Positions 26,406-34,457 of a stretch of 49,152 nucleotides of DNA are shown piece after piece. Source of the stretch: Rhodocyclus purpureus. Lineage in GTDB: Bacteria > Pseudomonadota > Gammaproteobacteria > Burkholderiales > Rhodocyclaceae. The notes under the pieces are model-generated. The model was given only the letters and a program-made list of their open reading frames with translations, was not told where the DNA came from and ran no database searches. The number at the start of each line of letters is the position of its first letter. The stretch's first letter is position 1. Location: positions 34,460-83,611 of the forward strand of contig NZ_NHRX01000013.1 in the NCBI RefSeq assembly GCF_016653115.1, written 5' to 3'. A program made the translations under genes and the position numbers.

Positions 26406-27911
26406 CTATCGCCGAAAAAAAGGAGGAAGACCGCGCATCAGGCCGAAAATCCAAGCAAAGGCACCAAATAGCGCGCTGAAAACTAAGGCGCGCATGGCGA
26501 TGTCCGCCACCAAGGCGATCATGCCATGCTGGGCTACCGGTATCGCTTGGGTGGTGATTCCAGAAAGGGCCAAAGCGACAAACCAACGCGACAGCCACCA
26601 GAGCGCGCGGCCGGGAGCGCCGGCAAAATGGCCGCAGGCTCGCGCCAAGAATATCGCCTGAATCGCAAGGCCAGCCGAGTTAGCTAGCAACCAATGAGAA
26701 AGAGCCAAGGCTGGGCTGTTTAGGAACTGCCCCATAGCCAAGATGGTGGTGCCGACAAAAGTTGTAGTAAACCCGGCGACCACAATGCCGCGCGCAGCTC
26801 CGATAGAAATCAGGGCCCGACCCATGATCATGTTTATCGAAATCGGCACAGCAGCAAATACTGCCATCCGTAACGCGTCTGAGGTAAGAGTGACTGCCGA
26901 CGCATCAAAAGCGCCGCGTGCGAAGATCAATGTGATCAATGCTGTAGAATTAAGCCAAGTCAATGCACACAAGCAACCCAATACCAAGAAGGTAAACTGT
27001 GACAGCGTGGAAAGATCCGCATAGAGGCTGTTCCGATCTTCCGCTGCGACCTGTGCCATGAAGCGTGGCCAAAAGACATTTGCGAGGACGACACCAACCA
27101 AGGTAATGAGTACGTTGGTCAAGGAGACGGCGTACTGGAAGGATGACACCAAACCAGCCACAAAGGTGATCAGGGTATGCTTCTCGAACACAGCGTAAGC
27201 TTGGCTCGCAGCGTAGGTGGCAAGCAGCGCCCCGCTGACTGCGAAGAAGCGCTCACCCAGCGCACGCGGCCACGACAGCTTGAAGGTCAAACCATGGCTG
27301 CGCAGAGCGACGATCTGTACCAGTACAGTAGTCACTTGTGCAGCGATGAAGCTCAAAGGCAAGACATGTGACTGCAAGAAGTTGGCAAACAACGCCAGCA
27401 CCGTCAAAGTGGAGGCTGCCCCTAGCAAGCGGGCGAGAGACTGCAGGACCAGCCGATCGTAAGCGGCCAAAATCGCGTTGAGAGTTTCCGACACCGCCAG
27501 CAGCAGGACTGCCGGCGCCAGCCAGTAAAGCTGGCCCACCACCAAGGTGCGCACACGTAGCTGACTCTCGCTCACCGCCAAAACCGTCAGTGGTTCAGCC
27601 AGCCACCAGCCCACCAGCCCACCAACACTGGCAACCAAGAGAATCAAGGTCATCGCGGGAGAAAAATAAGCGGAGGCCGCTTCCCTCCCTTGCTGCAGAC
27701 GCCGGTGTAACTCCGGCACCAACCCTTCGCGTAGCGGGGCGAGTGGAAAAGCCAACAGATTCATCAGAGCAAAGGCTCCCCAGTAGGCGTCCAACTCGGC
27801 CGAAGCACCGAAATGGTAGGAAATGAAGAACAAGCTCGCAAAACTCGCCAGAAAGCTAAGGCCATACAGCCCCAAAGACCAAGCCAAATCCTTTCTTAGG
27901 GTTGATGCCAC
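26406..27911 (-). CDS. Lipid-linked oligosaccharide flippase, Wzx/MurJ-like
   Basis: The product of about 501 residues has 13-14 hydrophobic helices and begins TLRKDLAWSLGLYGLSFLAS. SAELDAYWGAFALMNLLAFP and the PLREGLVPELHRRL loop recall the front of MurJ/MVF proteins, but here the neighbourhood indicates an O-unit flippase moving undecaprenyl-linked sugars to the periplasm. The GTG at 27911 lies 4 bp after the truncated methyltransferase; the frame is open further to 27959. A frameless link with the neighbour is not seen. Confidence 0.83.
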   Translation of the reverse strand: MASTLRKDLAWSLGLYGLSFLASFASLFFISYHFGASAELDAYWGAFALMNLLAFPLAPLREGLVPELHRRLQQGREAASAYFSPAMTLILLVASVGGLVGWWLAEPLTVLAVSESQLRVRTLVVGQLYWLAPAVLLLAVSETLNAILAAYDRLVLQSLARLLGAASTLTVLALFANFLQSHVLPLSFIAAQVTTVLVQIVALRSHGLTFKLSWPRALGERFFAVSGALLATYAASQAYAVFEKHTLITFVAGLVSSFQYAVSLTNVLITLVGVVLANVFWPRFMAQVAAEDRNSLYADLSTLSQFTFLVLGCLCALTWLNSTALITLIFARGAFDASAVTLTSDALRMAVFAAVPISINMIMGRALISIGAARGIVVAGFTTTFVGTTILAMGQFLNSPALALSHWLLANSAGLAIQAIFLARACGHFAGAPGRALWWLSRWFVALALSGITTQAIPVAQHGMIALVADIAMRALVFSALFGAFAWIFGLMRGLPPFFRR

Positions 27912-27915
27912 TGCT

Positions 27916-28161
27916 TCACCGTAAAAAATGAGCAAAGGCGCGGGCATGCTCGAAGACATACACCCCGACTAACTCGGCCGCGGGATTCAGTTCCACTCCG
28001 CAGACCTGCTCGGCGCCGCACGCCAGCAGGCCGCGGCCAAGGCCGCCGAAAGCGCAGCCAACGTCGAGGACTCGCGCACAATGCGGCGGTACCAGCGCGG
28101 CGACTTCGGCGCACTGCCCGGAGAAATATTCCTCGCCCAGCCCAAGACCTTCCTTTGTCAT
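27916..28161 (-). pseudogene. Truncated class I SAM-dependent methyltransferase
   Basis: From ATG 28161 only 81 residues are encoded. They include VLDVGCAFGGLGRGLLACGA, a perfect SAM-binding motif I, and VCGVELNPAAE, the acidic end of the second strand; after this the protein jumps to ELVGVYVFEHARAFAHFLR and stops. The other strands of the fold are missing, so at least 100 residues have been lost, probably by deletion at about 27970-27990. It overlaps the complete methyltransferase as ATGA. A free-standing function is unlikely. Confidence 0.75.
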
Positions 28162-28772
28162 GAAGTGCTGCGACTGAAGAGAAACAGGTTGCGATCCCAC
28201 TGGTCGGGCGCCCCCGGCCGGTGCTGCCTGTAGAGTTCGCGCAGGCGCCGGGTTCGTTCCTCCTCGAAATGACAGCCCTGTCGCTGCATGAAGGCAATCC
28301 ATGCACGGTCGGACTTGAGATTGATGTGTCCGGGGATTCCGCGTGTGCGACTAATGTTGAACAGTAACTCGGGAATCCCGCAGACAGTGCCCAGCAACCG
28401 GACGATCTCGTCGTCGCGCATGTGCTCGAGGACGTCGAAGGCGAGCAGCAGGTCGAAGCTGCGCGTCAATGCATCGTCGAGGCTGGCCACGTAGCGCTGT
28501 GGGTGCTGCCCGAAATGCCGAAGGTAGAGCGCGCGCGCCTCTGCAGAATAATCACAGCCGATGTAATCGAGGCCGCGTGCGGCCATCTTGTCGATCATGA
28601 TCCCGGGGCCGCAGCCGAAGTCGAGCACCGCGCGCCACCCGGGCTCGCTTTCGATGAGCGCTGCAAGGACCTCGTCCAGCATCGCCCATTCGCGGAACCA
28701 TGCGTCGCCGAAAAATTCGTCGCCATAGACGACCGGTTTCCGGAACAACCGGCGGATCAGTCTTTCAAGCAT
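28158..28772 (-). CDS. Class I SAM-dependent methyltransferase
   Basis: The 204-residue protein has AVLDFGCGPGIMIDKMAARG (motif I), YIGCDYSAEA with the ribose-binding acidic residue, and DLLLAFDVLEHMRDDEIV, typical of Methyltransf_11/23 enzymes. In O-antigen operons such enzymes methylate a sugar or cap the chain end. ATG 28772 overlaps the upstream GT2 stop by 8 nt. GC content is back to core levels here, unlike the genes downstream. Confidence 0.85.
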   Translation of the reverse strand: MLERLIRRLFRKPVVYGDEFFGDAWFREWAMLDEVLAALIESEPGWRAVLDFGCGPGIMIDKMAARGLDYIGCDYSAEARALYLRHFGQHPQRYVASLDDALTRSFDLLLAFDVLEHMRDDEIVRLLGTVCGIPELLFNISRTRGIPGHINLKSDRAWIAFMQRQGCHFEEERTRRLRELYRQHRPGAPDQWDRNLFLFSRSTS

Positions 28773-29517
28773 GGTCGGGGAGCCATTTACTGATGAAGTA
28801 GGCCTTGTTGCGCTCATGCAACTCCTGGGTATCGATTTCCTTGCCCAGATAGGCAACACGGCTGCGGTAGCTACTGACCCCGTGGTGATGATGGTGCTTG
28901 ATGTTGAGGCCGGGGACGACGAGGCACTTCCAGCCGTAACTGCGCAGGGCGAAACTCATGTCGATTTCCTCGAAGCCGGCTGGCGAGTAGGCTGGATCGA
29001 AACCGCCGACCTTGCGGAAGGCGCTCGCACGCAGCATGAACAGGAAGCCGGATATCGCGTGCGCCTCCTCGATCGCATTTTCGCCGACATAACGCAGGTG
29101 CTCGGCCCCGTTCCACAGCGCGCCCATCGGTCCGACTTGTGCAACCTCCACGCTGCCCGCGAGGATCGCGAACAAACGCTCAATGCCGCCCCTGCCGACC
29201 TCGACATCATCATTTACGAAGCACAGCGCCTCACTCTCTGCCATTTCCGCGCCCATATTCCACGAACGCGCAACACCAACATTCATATTATTGAGACAAT
29301 ATTTGTCGATATGCGGATGCAAAGAGACAAAGTCGACAAGTTCTTTATCTTGGGCGTTGCACACCACGATCACCTCATGTGGCAAGGTGACATTTTCGTG
29401 TAGGTCACGCAACACATCTGGCAAGGCATAACGTGGAATAAAAAATCGAGCCTTGTTGAGAGGCCGCTTTAGGTGCAGCACTGGGATGATGAAGCTGATT
29501 TTGGGTAATTCGGTCAT
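28765..29517 (-). CDS. Glycosyltransferase GT2 family (rhamnosyltransferase-like)
   Basis: The 250-residue GT-A enzyme starts ISFIIPVLHLKRPLNKARFF, has EALCFVNDDVEVGRGGIERL with an N-D-D metal motif in place of DxD, and SGFLFMLRASAFRKVGGFDP and GFEEIDMSFALRSYGWKC, the acceptor-side signature of rhamnosyltransferase-like GT2 proteins. A run of five histidines (KHHHHHG) follows, unusual but in the region of the last conserved loop. ATGA-type overlap with the upstream GT4 gene. Confidence 0.88.
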   Translation of the reverse strand: MTELPKISFIIPVLHLKRPLNKARFFIPRYALPDVLRDLHENVTLPHEVIVVCNAQDKELVDFVSLHPHIDKYCLNNMNVGVARSWNMGAEMAESEALCFVNDDVEVGRGGIERLFAILAGSVEVAQVGPMGALWNGAEHLRYVGENAIEEAHAISGFLFMLRASAFRKVGGFDPAYSPAGFEEIDMSFALRSYGWKCLVVPGLNIKHHHHHGVSSYRSRVAYLGKEIDTQELHERNKAYFISKWLPDHA

Positions 29518-30479
29518 GATCGGAGTTGTTCAATGGCGGCCCAGAATTCGTCGCCGGCGCGGGCGAAGTTAGCTGGGTTACCGATATCAAATGGGAAGGA
29601 GGTGGCGCCCACGTTCTGGTTGGTGATAAGTTTGCAGCCGCACAGCGCCGCCTCGGTCACTACGCGGCCCTGCGGTTCGGGCCAGCGCGGCAGGAAGACG
29701 AAGTGCCGGGCCCGGTTCATGAAATTCGGTATTTCGCTGTAGGGCACGCTGCCGTGGTAGGTCCCGAAGTCAAGCTTCTCGCCGGGGGCGATCTTGCCGA
29801 CGAAATGGATATCGGCATCGTGGAAGCGTTCGCGCATGGTAGACAGGCCCTTGGCTTCGCCGATGAGGCCGACGAAGAGGTAGTCCATGTCCCGCACCAG
29901 CCCCCGGTCGCAAAAGGCTGTGTTGTCGATCATGGGCTTAAGGACGAAGGAGGCCCGCCCCCGGGCTTCACCCAAGATGCCTTCGATGGTGCGCTGATGC
30001 AAGGGCGATACATAGATGTTGAGCGCAGACCGAGAAAACAGATTGCGCACCAGCGGGTTCTGCGCAAAGCACTGCACCCCAAAATCACGCAAGGCCAAGT
30101 TGTGCACCAGGCGCAGCGGCGACTTGTGCGCGCACTGCGCTTGCGCTTGGCCGGAACACGGCAAGTGTCCTAGGTTGCAAACGTCCGTATAGGCGTTGCT
30201 CATGTGGATAAAAAGGCGATTGGCGGCGATGTCTTCCAGCAGCGCGGGGGGGAAGCACAGCCAAGCGCCGCGACTCTTGAGCGTCTGCGGGAAATTGAAC
30301 ACATCCACCAGCCAGTACAGGTCGGCCGGACCGTCGCTCTCGTCAACGCGAGGCCGCACCGAGCGCAGGCGAATAGTATGACCACGGCGACGCCCCTCCT
30401 CGATCAAAGCGCGAGTGACCATTTCCCCGCCGCCGCCGTACTTGAGGGGGCTGAAGTAGGAGAGACAGTCGATCTTCAT
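29514..30479 (-). CDS. Glycosyltransferase, GT-B fold (GT4-like)
   Basis: The 321-residue product begins IDCLSYFSPLKYGGGGEMVT, the glycine-rich loop of GT-B enzymes, and ends with NRARHFVFLPRWPEPQGRVV then TEAALCGCKLITN, the EX7E-type region. The middle is less typical and includes many cysteines (CNLGHLPCSG). The start codon overlaps the stop of the broken decarboxylase gene as TGATG, so translation may once have depended on it. Confidence 0.8.
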   Translation of the reverse strand: MKIDCLSYFSPLKYGGGGEMVTRALIEEGRRRGHTIRLRSVRPRVDESDGPADLYWLVDVFNFPQTLKSRGAWLCFPPALLEDIAANRLFIHMSNAYTDVCNLGHLPCSGQAQAQCAHKSPLRLVHNLALRDFGVQCFAQNPLVRNLFSRSALNIYVSPLHQRTIEGILGEARGRASFVLKPMIDNTAFCDRGLVRDMDYLFVGLIGEAKGLSTMRERFHDADIHFVGKIAPGEKLDFGTYHGSVPYSEIPNFMNRARHFVFLPRWPEPQGRVVTEAALCGCKLITNQNVGATSFPFDIGNPANFARAGDEFWAAIEQLRS

Positions 30480-31460
30480 CAGTCCTCGTTTGCGAGCAGT
30501 TGGTCAAAGTAGGCGATGTTATTCTTCAGGCTTTCCTCCAGCGGCGCCTGGGGCGCGCAGCCGCGCAAGTGCTGCCAGGCGCCGCTGATGTCAGGCTGGC
30601 GCTGCATGGGGTCATCGGCCTGTAGCGGCCTGAACACCAAGCGGGAGGGGCGCTAGTCATGGCGATTACCTCCTCGTTCAGTTGGCGGATTGTGAATCCG
30701 CCGGGATTGTCCAGATTGATGGTGCCGGGAAAGCTTGGCGCGCCGTCGGCCCCACGGGGGATGTCCACGAAACGGAAGAAGCCCTCGATCAGGTCGTTCT
30801 CATAGCAGAAGCTACGGGTCTGCAGACCTTCGCCGCAGATGGCGAAGTCATTCCCGTGCAGGGCTTGCACGATAAAGTTGCTCACCACCCGGCCACCGTT
30901 GGAATGCATTCGCGGAACGTGGGCGTTGAAAATACGCGCGACTCGGATGTCGGAGCCGTGCTGCCGATGGTAACCAAAAAACAGCGTCTCGGCGTAGCGC
31001 TTGCCTCCGTAGTGGCAGCTACGCAGTCCAATGGGATTGACGGTGCCCCAGTAGGATTCCGTCTGGGGGTGGACGGACGCGACGCCATACACCTCGCTGG
31101 TGCTAGCCTGGAATATGCGAGCCTTGAGACGCTTGGCCAGACCCAGCATGTTGATGGCGCCGTCCACGCTGATCTCGGTAGTCTGCACGGGGTCATGTTG
31201 CTAGTCACAGGGCTAGCGACGCGGGCCAAATTGTAGATCTGGTCAGCCTCAATGTAGAAGGGGAAGGTGACATCGTGTCGGATGAATTCGAAGCGGGGAT
31301 GGTTCAGAAGATGCTCGATGTTTAGCTTGGTGCCGTTAAAGAGGTTGTCGGCGCACACCACTTCATCGCCGCGATCCAGCAGGCTGTCGATGAGGCGAGA
31401 ACCGAGGAAGCAAGATCCACCCGTAAAGAAGAGGCGCTTGCGAGGATTGTAATTTCTCAT
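30479..31460 (-). pseudogene. Frameshifted UDP-glucuronate decarboxylase (UXS-like)
   Basis: The gene is recognisable end to end, RLFFTGGSCFLGSRLIDSL to a C-terminus [16 protein letters not shown], as a UDP-glucuronate decarboxylase that would make UDP-xylose. Two single-base losses break it: near 31190, where NLARVASPV must change frame to reach DPVQTTEIS, and near 30645, before [17 protein letters not shown]. Active-site residues have also decayed: the conserved SCYDEGKR is SCHYGGKR, replacing the catalytic tyrosine, GGxGFxGS is GGSCFLGS, and NTYGPRM is NAHVPRM. It heads the operon, so transcription starts in a dead gene. Confidence 0.88.
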
Positions 31461-31521
31461 ACCTTAGTTTTGACAAAAGAGGTCGAGGGCATATATATCT
31501 CCCAAACAATACTCTTACGCT

Positions 31522-31760
31522 TCAAACGCAGACTCGCCTTTCTCGTATCATCTTGTTGAAGTGAACGATATTCAGGGTCATCTTACAAAGCAGCGACAGA
31601 TTCTGCGGCGCGTGGTCCCTGCGCAGCGTGCCAGCATCTTCGCTGAAGCTGACGTCCAGCGTCCAATGTAGGCGATTTTCCACCGCCCAGTGCTCAGGCT
31701 GAGCGCCTCGACGCTCAGCGTGCGCGAACTGATATAGTAACAACGATCAAGCCCGGATTC
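31522..31760 (-). mobile_element. ISAs1-family transposase remnant, C-terminal end
   Basis: PEHWAVENRLHWTLDVSFSE and HAPQNLSLLCKMTLN match the conserved end of ISAs1 (H-repeat) transposases, with the Glu of the catalytic triad in VEN. The preceding bases, in another frame, give CYYISSRTLSVEAL, which belongs to the same protein just upstream, so there is a frameshift near 31700. No N-terminal part and no terminal repeats remain. Confidence 0.8.
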
Positions 31761-32386
31761 ATTGTCGTCGCCAATCCGGATCGAGTCGATACGGCCGAAC
31801 GTCGCGCATTTCGGCCACTCGGCCAGATCAATGTCCCCTTGGCAGGCAGCACCGAAGCGATCTGGCTGACTGTGCGTCCGTGCGAGCGCTCGACCAGAGC
31901 GTTACGGCACGCTGAATCGATGACAAACGCATAACACGAACGACTCGCTCCTAGCATCGGGGTCGCCCGAGCAAGTATCTCGGAATTTTGCTCAAATCTC
32001 ACGGGCAGAAACTATGGCTACGTCCTGAGCGTGGAGGGTCACGGATTCAGGTTACTGTAAATGAGACGAGCGCCACCCGTGAGCAGAATCACGCTCATCG
32101 CCTACAAGTCGGTCAATGATAGGTCATCGGCTATTTATTGTAAATACGACTAAAGTCATAGGCCCCTGCAATGACCTCCGCAAACTCAGTAAGCCATCAG
32201 CAAAACACTCTTGGTATTTTATGCCAAAAATTGCGACTGAAAAATCTAAAAATCATTAAGTAACAATCGCTTGCGCTCAGCCCATGGCTTCTGGCCATTT
32301 CCTGCGAGTCGATGCGCTCTTATGAGGTGATAGAATGATGACACAAGCTGAATAACATATTCGCGTCGTCACGAGCTGTAACACAG
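31761..32386. other. Intergenic region with no recognised gene
   Basis: A frame on the plus strand (from about 31748, KPGFIVVANPDRVDTAERRA and on to a TAA at 31934) has coding-like composition but no family I know and no start. From about 32040 the sequence is AT-rich, with TAGAAT at 32331 as a possible -10 for the dehydratase gene, lacking a clear -35. It looks like decayed insertion-site DNA between two glycan clusters. Confidence 0.4.
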
Positions 32387-34231
32387 ATGAAAAAATCGAT
32401 GCGCCTGCCACTCGTCATTCTCTTCGACCTTCTTGCTGCCATCCTTGCATGGAGCTGCGGCTTCCTGATCCGCTTCAACTTCGACTGGCCTGCCGAGTAC
32501 GTGCCCAAGATGCTGCTCGGATTGGCGGTGTTGCTGCCTGCACAAGGGATCGCCTGTCGCTGGGCGGGGCTGTATCGCGGCATGTGGGTCTTTGCCAGTC
32601 TCCCTGATTTGAAGCGTGTGCTGAAGGCGGTGGCGGTTTCGACGGCAGTCTTGGTCGCCCTCACGGCTCTGGACCGGAGCAGCGAGCTTGCGATTCCCCG
32701 CTCGCTGCTAGTCCTCTATCCCCTGCTTCTGCTGGTGATGATGGGCGGCGGACGGGCGGCGGGGCGGATGTGGAAGGAACATCGTCTCTATGGCGGCCTG
32801 ATCGGCGCTGGCAAGCCGGTGGTGGTGGCGGGCGCCGGCACCGGCGGTGCGATGCTGGTGCGCGAACTCGAACGCAGCCCGGACTGGCGCGTGGTGGCGC
32901 TGGTCGATGACGACCGGGCGAAATGGGGGCTGGAACTCCATGGACATCCGGTCGTGGGCGGAGTGGACTTGTTGCCGCAAGTGCTCGAGGACTACACGTC
33001 GAAGCACGTGATTCTGGCGATGCCTTCGGCAGCTCGGGAGACCCTGGCTCGTGCCACCGACATCGCCACGCGTGCCGGCGCTCACGTGTTCACTGTTCCC
33101 GGCCTCGAAGATTTGATGAATGGCCACGTTGCGATCAACACCATGCGGCCGGTCGAAATCGAGGATCTGCTCGGGCGCGAGCCGGTACAGATCGACGGCG
33201 AGCACGTGCAGGCGATGCTCACAGGCAAGACAGTGTTGATCACCGGCGCAGGCGGTTCGATCGGTAGCGAGCTTTGCCGTCAGATCGCCCGCTTTGCTCC
33301 GGCGCGGCTGGTGCTGGTCGAGGCCTGCGAGTTTGCGCTGTATACAATCGAGCAATGGCTCAAGCAACATCGGCCTGAACTCGCGGTGGTGCCACTTGCC
33401 GGGGACGTGAAGGATGCACTGCGGCTCGAAGAGATCTTCGGCACCTGGAAGCCGCACTTGGTGTTCCACGCCGCGGCCTACAAGCACGTGCCGCTGATGG
33501 AAGTCGGCAACGCCTGGCAGGCGGTGCGCAACAACGTGCTCGGGACGCTGAACGTCGCCGAGCACACCTTGCGCCACGGCGCCGAGCGTTTCGTGCTGAT
33601 CTCCACCGACAAGGCGGTGAACCCGACCAACGTGATGGGAGCGACGAAACGGCTGGCCGAGATGTGCTGCGAGGCGCTGCATTCGTCGCGCAGCGACACG
33701 TCTTCCACGCAGTTCGAGATGGTCCGCTTCGGCAACGTGCTCGGCAGCACCGGCAGCGTCATCCCGAAGTTCGCCGAGCAGATCGCGCGCGGCGGGCCGG
33801 TGACGGTGACGCATCCGGAGATCAACCGCTACTTCATGTCGATTCCCGAGGCGGCGCAACTGGTGCTGCAGGCGGCGACGATGGGCCAAGGCGGCGAGGT
33901 GTTCGTCCTCGACATGGGCGAGCCGGTGAAGATCGTCGATCTCGCGCGCAACATGATCCGCTTGTCCGGCTACAGCGAGGACGAGATCCGCATCGAATTC
34001 ACCGGCCTGCGTCCGGGCGAGAAACTGTACGAGGAACTCCTCGCCGACGCCGAGCAGACTCGCGAAACCCCGCATCCCAAGCTGCGCATCGCACGCTCGC
34101 GGCCGGTGGCGGAGAGCTTCCTCGACGAACTTCGGCTATGGCTTGCGCAGCCGGGGCCAGTAGCGGATGAGGATGTGCGAACCGGTCTGCAGCGCTGGGT
34201 GCCGGAGTATGAGCCGGCGAGGCACTCTTAG
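32387..34231 (+). CDS. Membrane-bound nucleotide-sugar 4,6-dehydratase (WbpM/FlaA1/CapD family)
   Basis: The 614-residue enzyme has four N-terminal hydrophobic helices (residues 5-125), a first Rossmann-like domain (VVVAGAGTGGAMLVRELERS), and the catalytic dehydratase domain with VLITGAGGSIGSELCRQIAR at about 284-303, HAAAYKHVPLM, STDKAVNPTNVMGATKRLAE and VRFGNVLGSTGSVIP. The Met in place of the usual catalytic Tyr (NVMGATK) is normal for the WbpM group. It converts UDP-GlcNAc to the 4-keto-6-deoxy sugar, the root of QuiNAc, FucNAc and bacillosamine. It faces away from the reverse operon it probably serves. Confidence 0.93.
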   Translation: MKKSMRLPLVILFDLLAAILAWSCGFLIRFNFDWPAEYVPKMLLGLAVLLPAQGIACRWAGLYRGMWVFASLPDLKRVLKAVAVSTAVLVALTALDRSSELAIPRSLLVLYPLLLLVMMGGGRAAGRMWKEHRLYGGLIGAGKPVVVAGAGTGGAMLVRELERSPDWRVVALVDDDRAKWGLELHGHPVVGGVDLLPQVLEDYTSKHVILAMPSAARETLARATDIATRAGAHVFTVPGLEDLMNGHVAINTMRPVEIEDLLGREPVQIDGEHVQAMLTGKTVLITGAGGSIGSELCRQIARFAPARLVLVEACEFALYTIEQWLKQHRPELAVVPLAGDVKDALRLEEIFGTWKPHLVFHAAAYKHVPLMEVGNAWQAVRNNVLGTLNVAEHTLRHGAERFVLISTDKAVNPTNVMGATKRLAEMCCEALHSSRSDTSSTQFEMVRFGNVLGSTGSVIPKFAEQIARGGPVTVTHPEINRYFMSIPEAAQLVLQAATMGQGGEVFVLDMGEPVKIVDLARNMIRLSGYSEDEIRIEFTGLRPGEKLYEELLADAEQTRETPHPKLRIARSRPVAESFLDELRLWLAQPGPVADEDVRTGLQRWVPEYEPARHS

Positions 34232-34287
34232 GGTCATTGCGCGCCTGACGATCGTGGCGAGTTCCGGCCCTCCTTGCTGAGAAACGC

Positions 34288-34380
34288 GCTCGTTCGCGGC
34301 TGCCGCCGCTCCCACCAGAAGCTCCCACCAGAAGCTCCCACCAGAAGCTCCTACCAAAAGATCACACCGGGAGCTCACAC
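34288..34380. repeat. REP motif followed by 13-bp tandem repeats before msbA
   Basis: TTCGCGGCTGCCGCCGCTCC (34294 region) matches the repeat inside cobQ. Its end is expanded into 13-mers: GCTCCCACCAGAA at 34308, 34321 and 34334, then GCTCCTACCAAAA (34347) and GATCACACCGGGA (34360), then a partial. The spacing is exact and the last copies have drifted. It lies 80-150 bp before msbA. Confidence 0.85.
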
Positions 34381-34441
34381 TGCAGCGGAAGCTGAACAGT
34401 CCTTCGGCAACGGAGACCGGGTCAGCGCAGGTGGGGGCTTG

Positions 34442-34447
34442 TATAAT
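34442..34447 (+). promoter_or_regulatory. Perfect -10 box directly upstream of msbA
   Basis: TATAAT sits 10 bp before the msbA ATG at 34458, so a transcript from here would be nearly leaderless. GGGTCA 17 bp upstream is a poor -35. The arrangement resembles that before the waaQ-like gene. Confidence 0.4.
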
Positions 34448-34457
34448 TGTGGGTTCA

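Noticed and set aside
31715-32002. A 95-codon reverse frame next to the ISAs1 remnant
   Set aside because: It has no similarity I can recognise to transposases and no ribosome site; it is left as part of the unassigned region.
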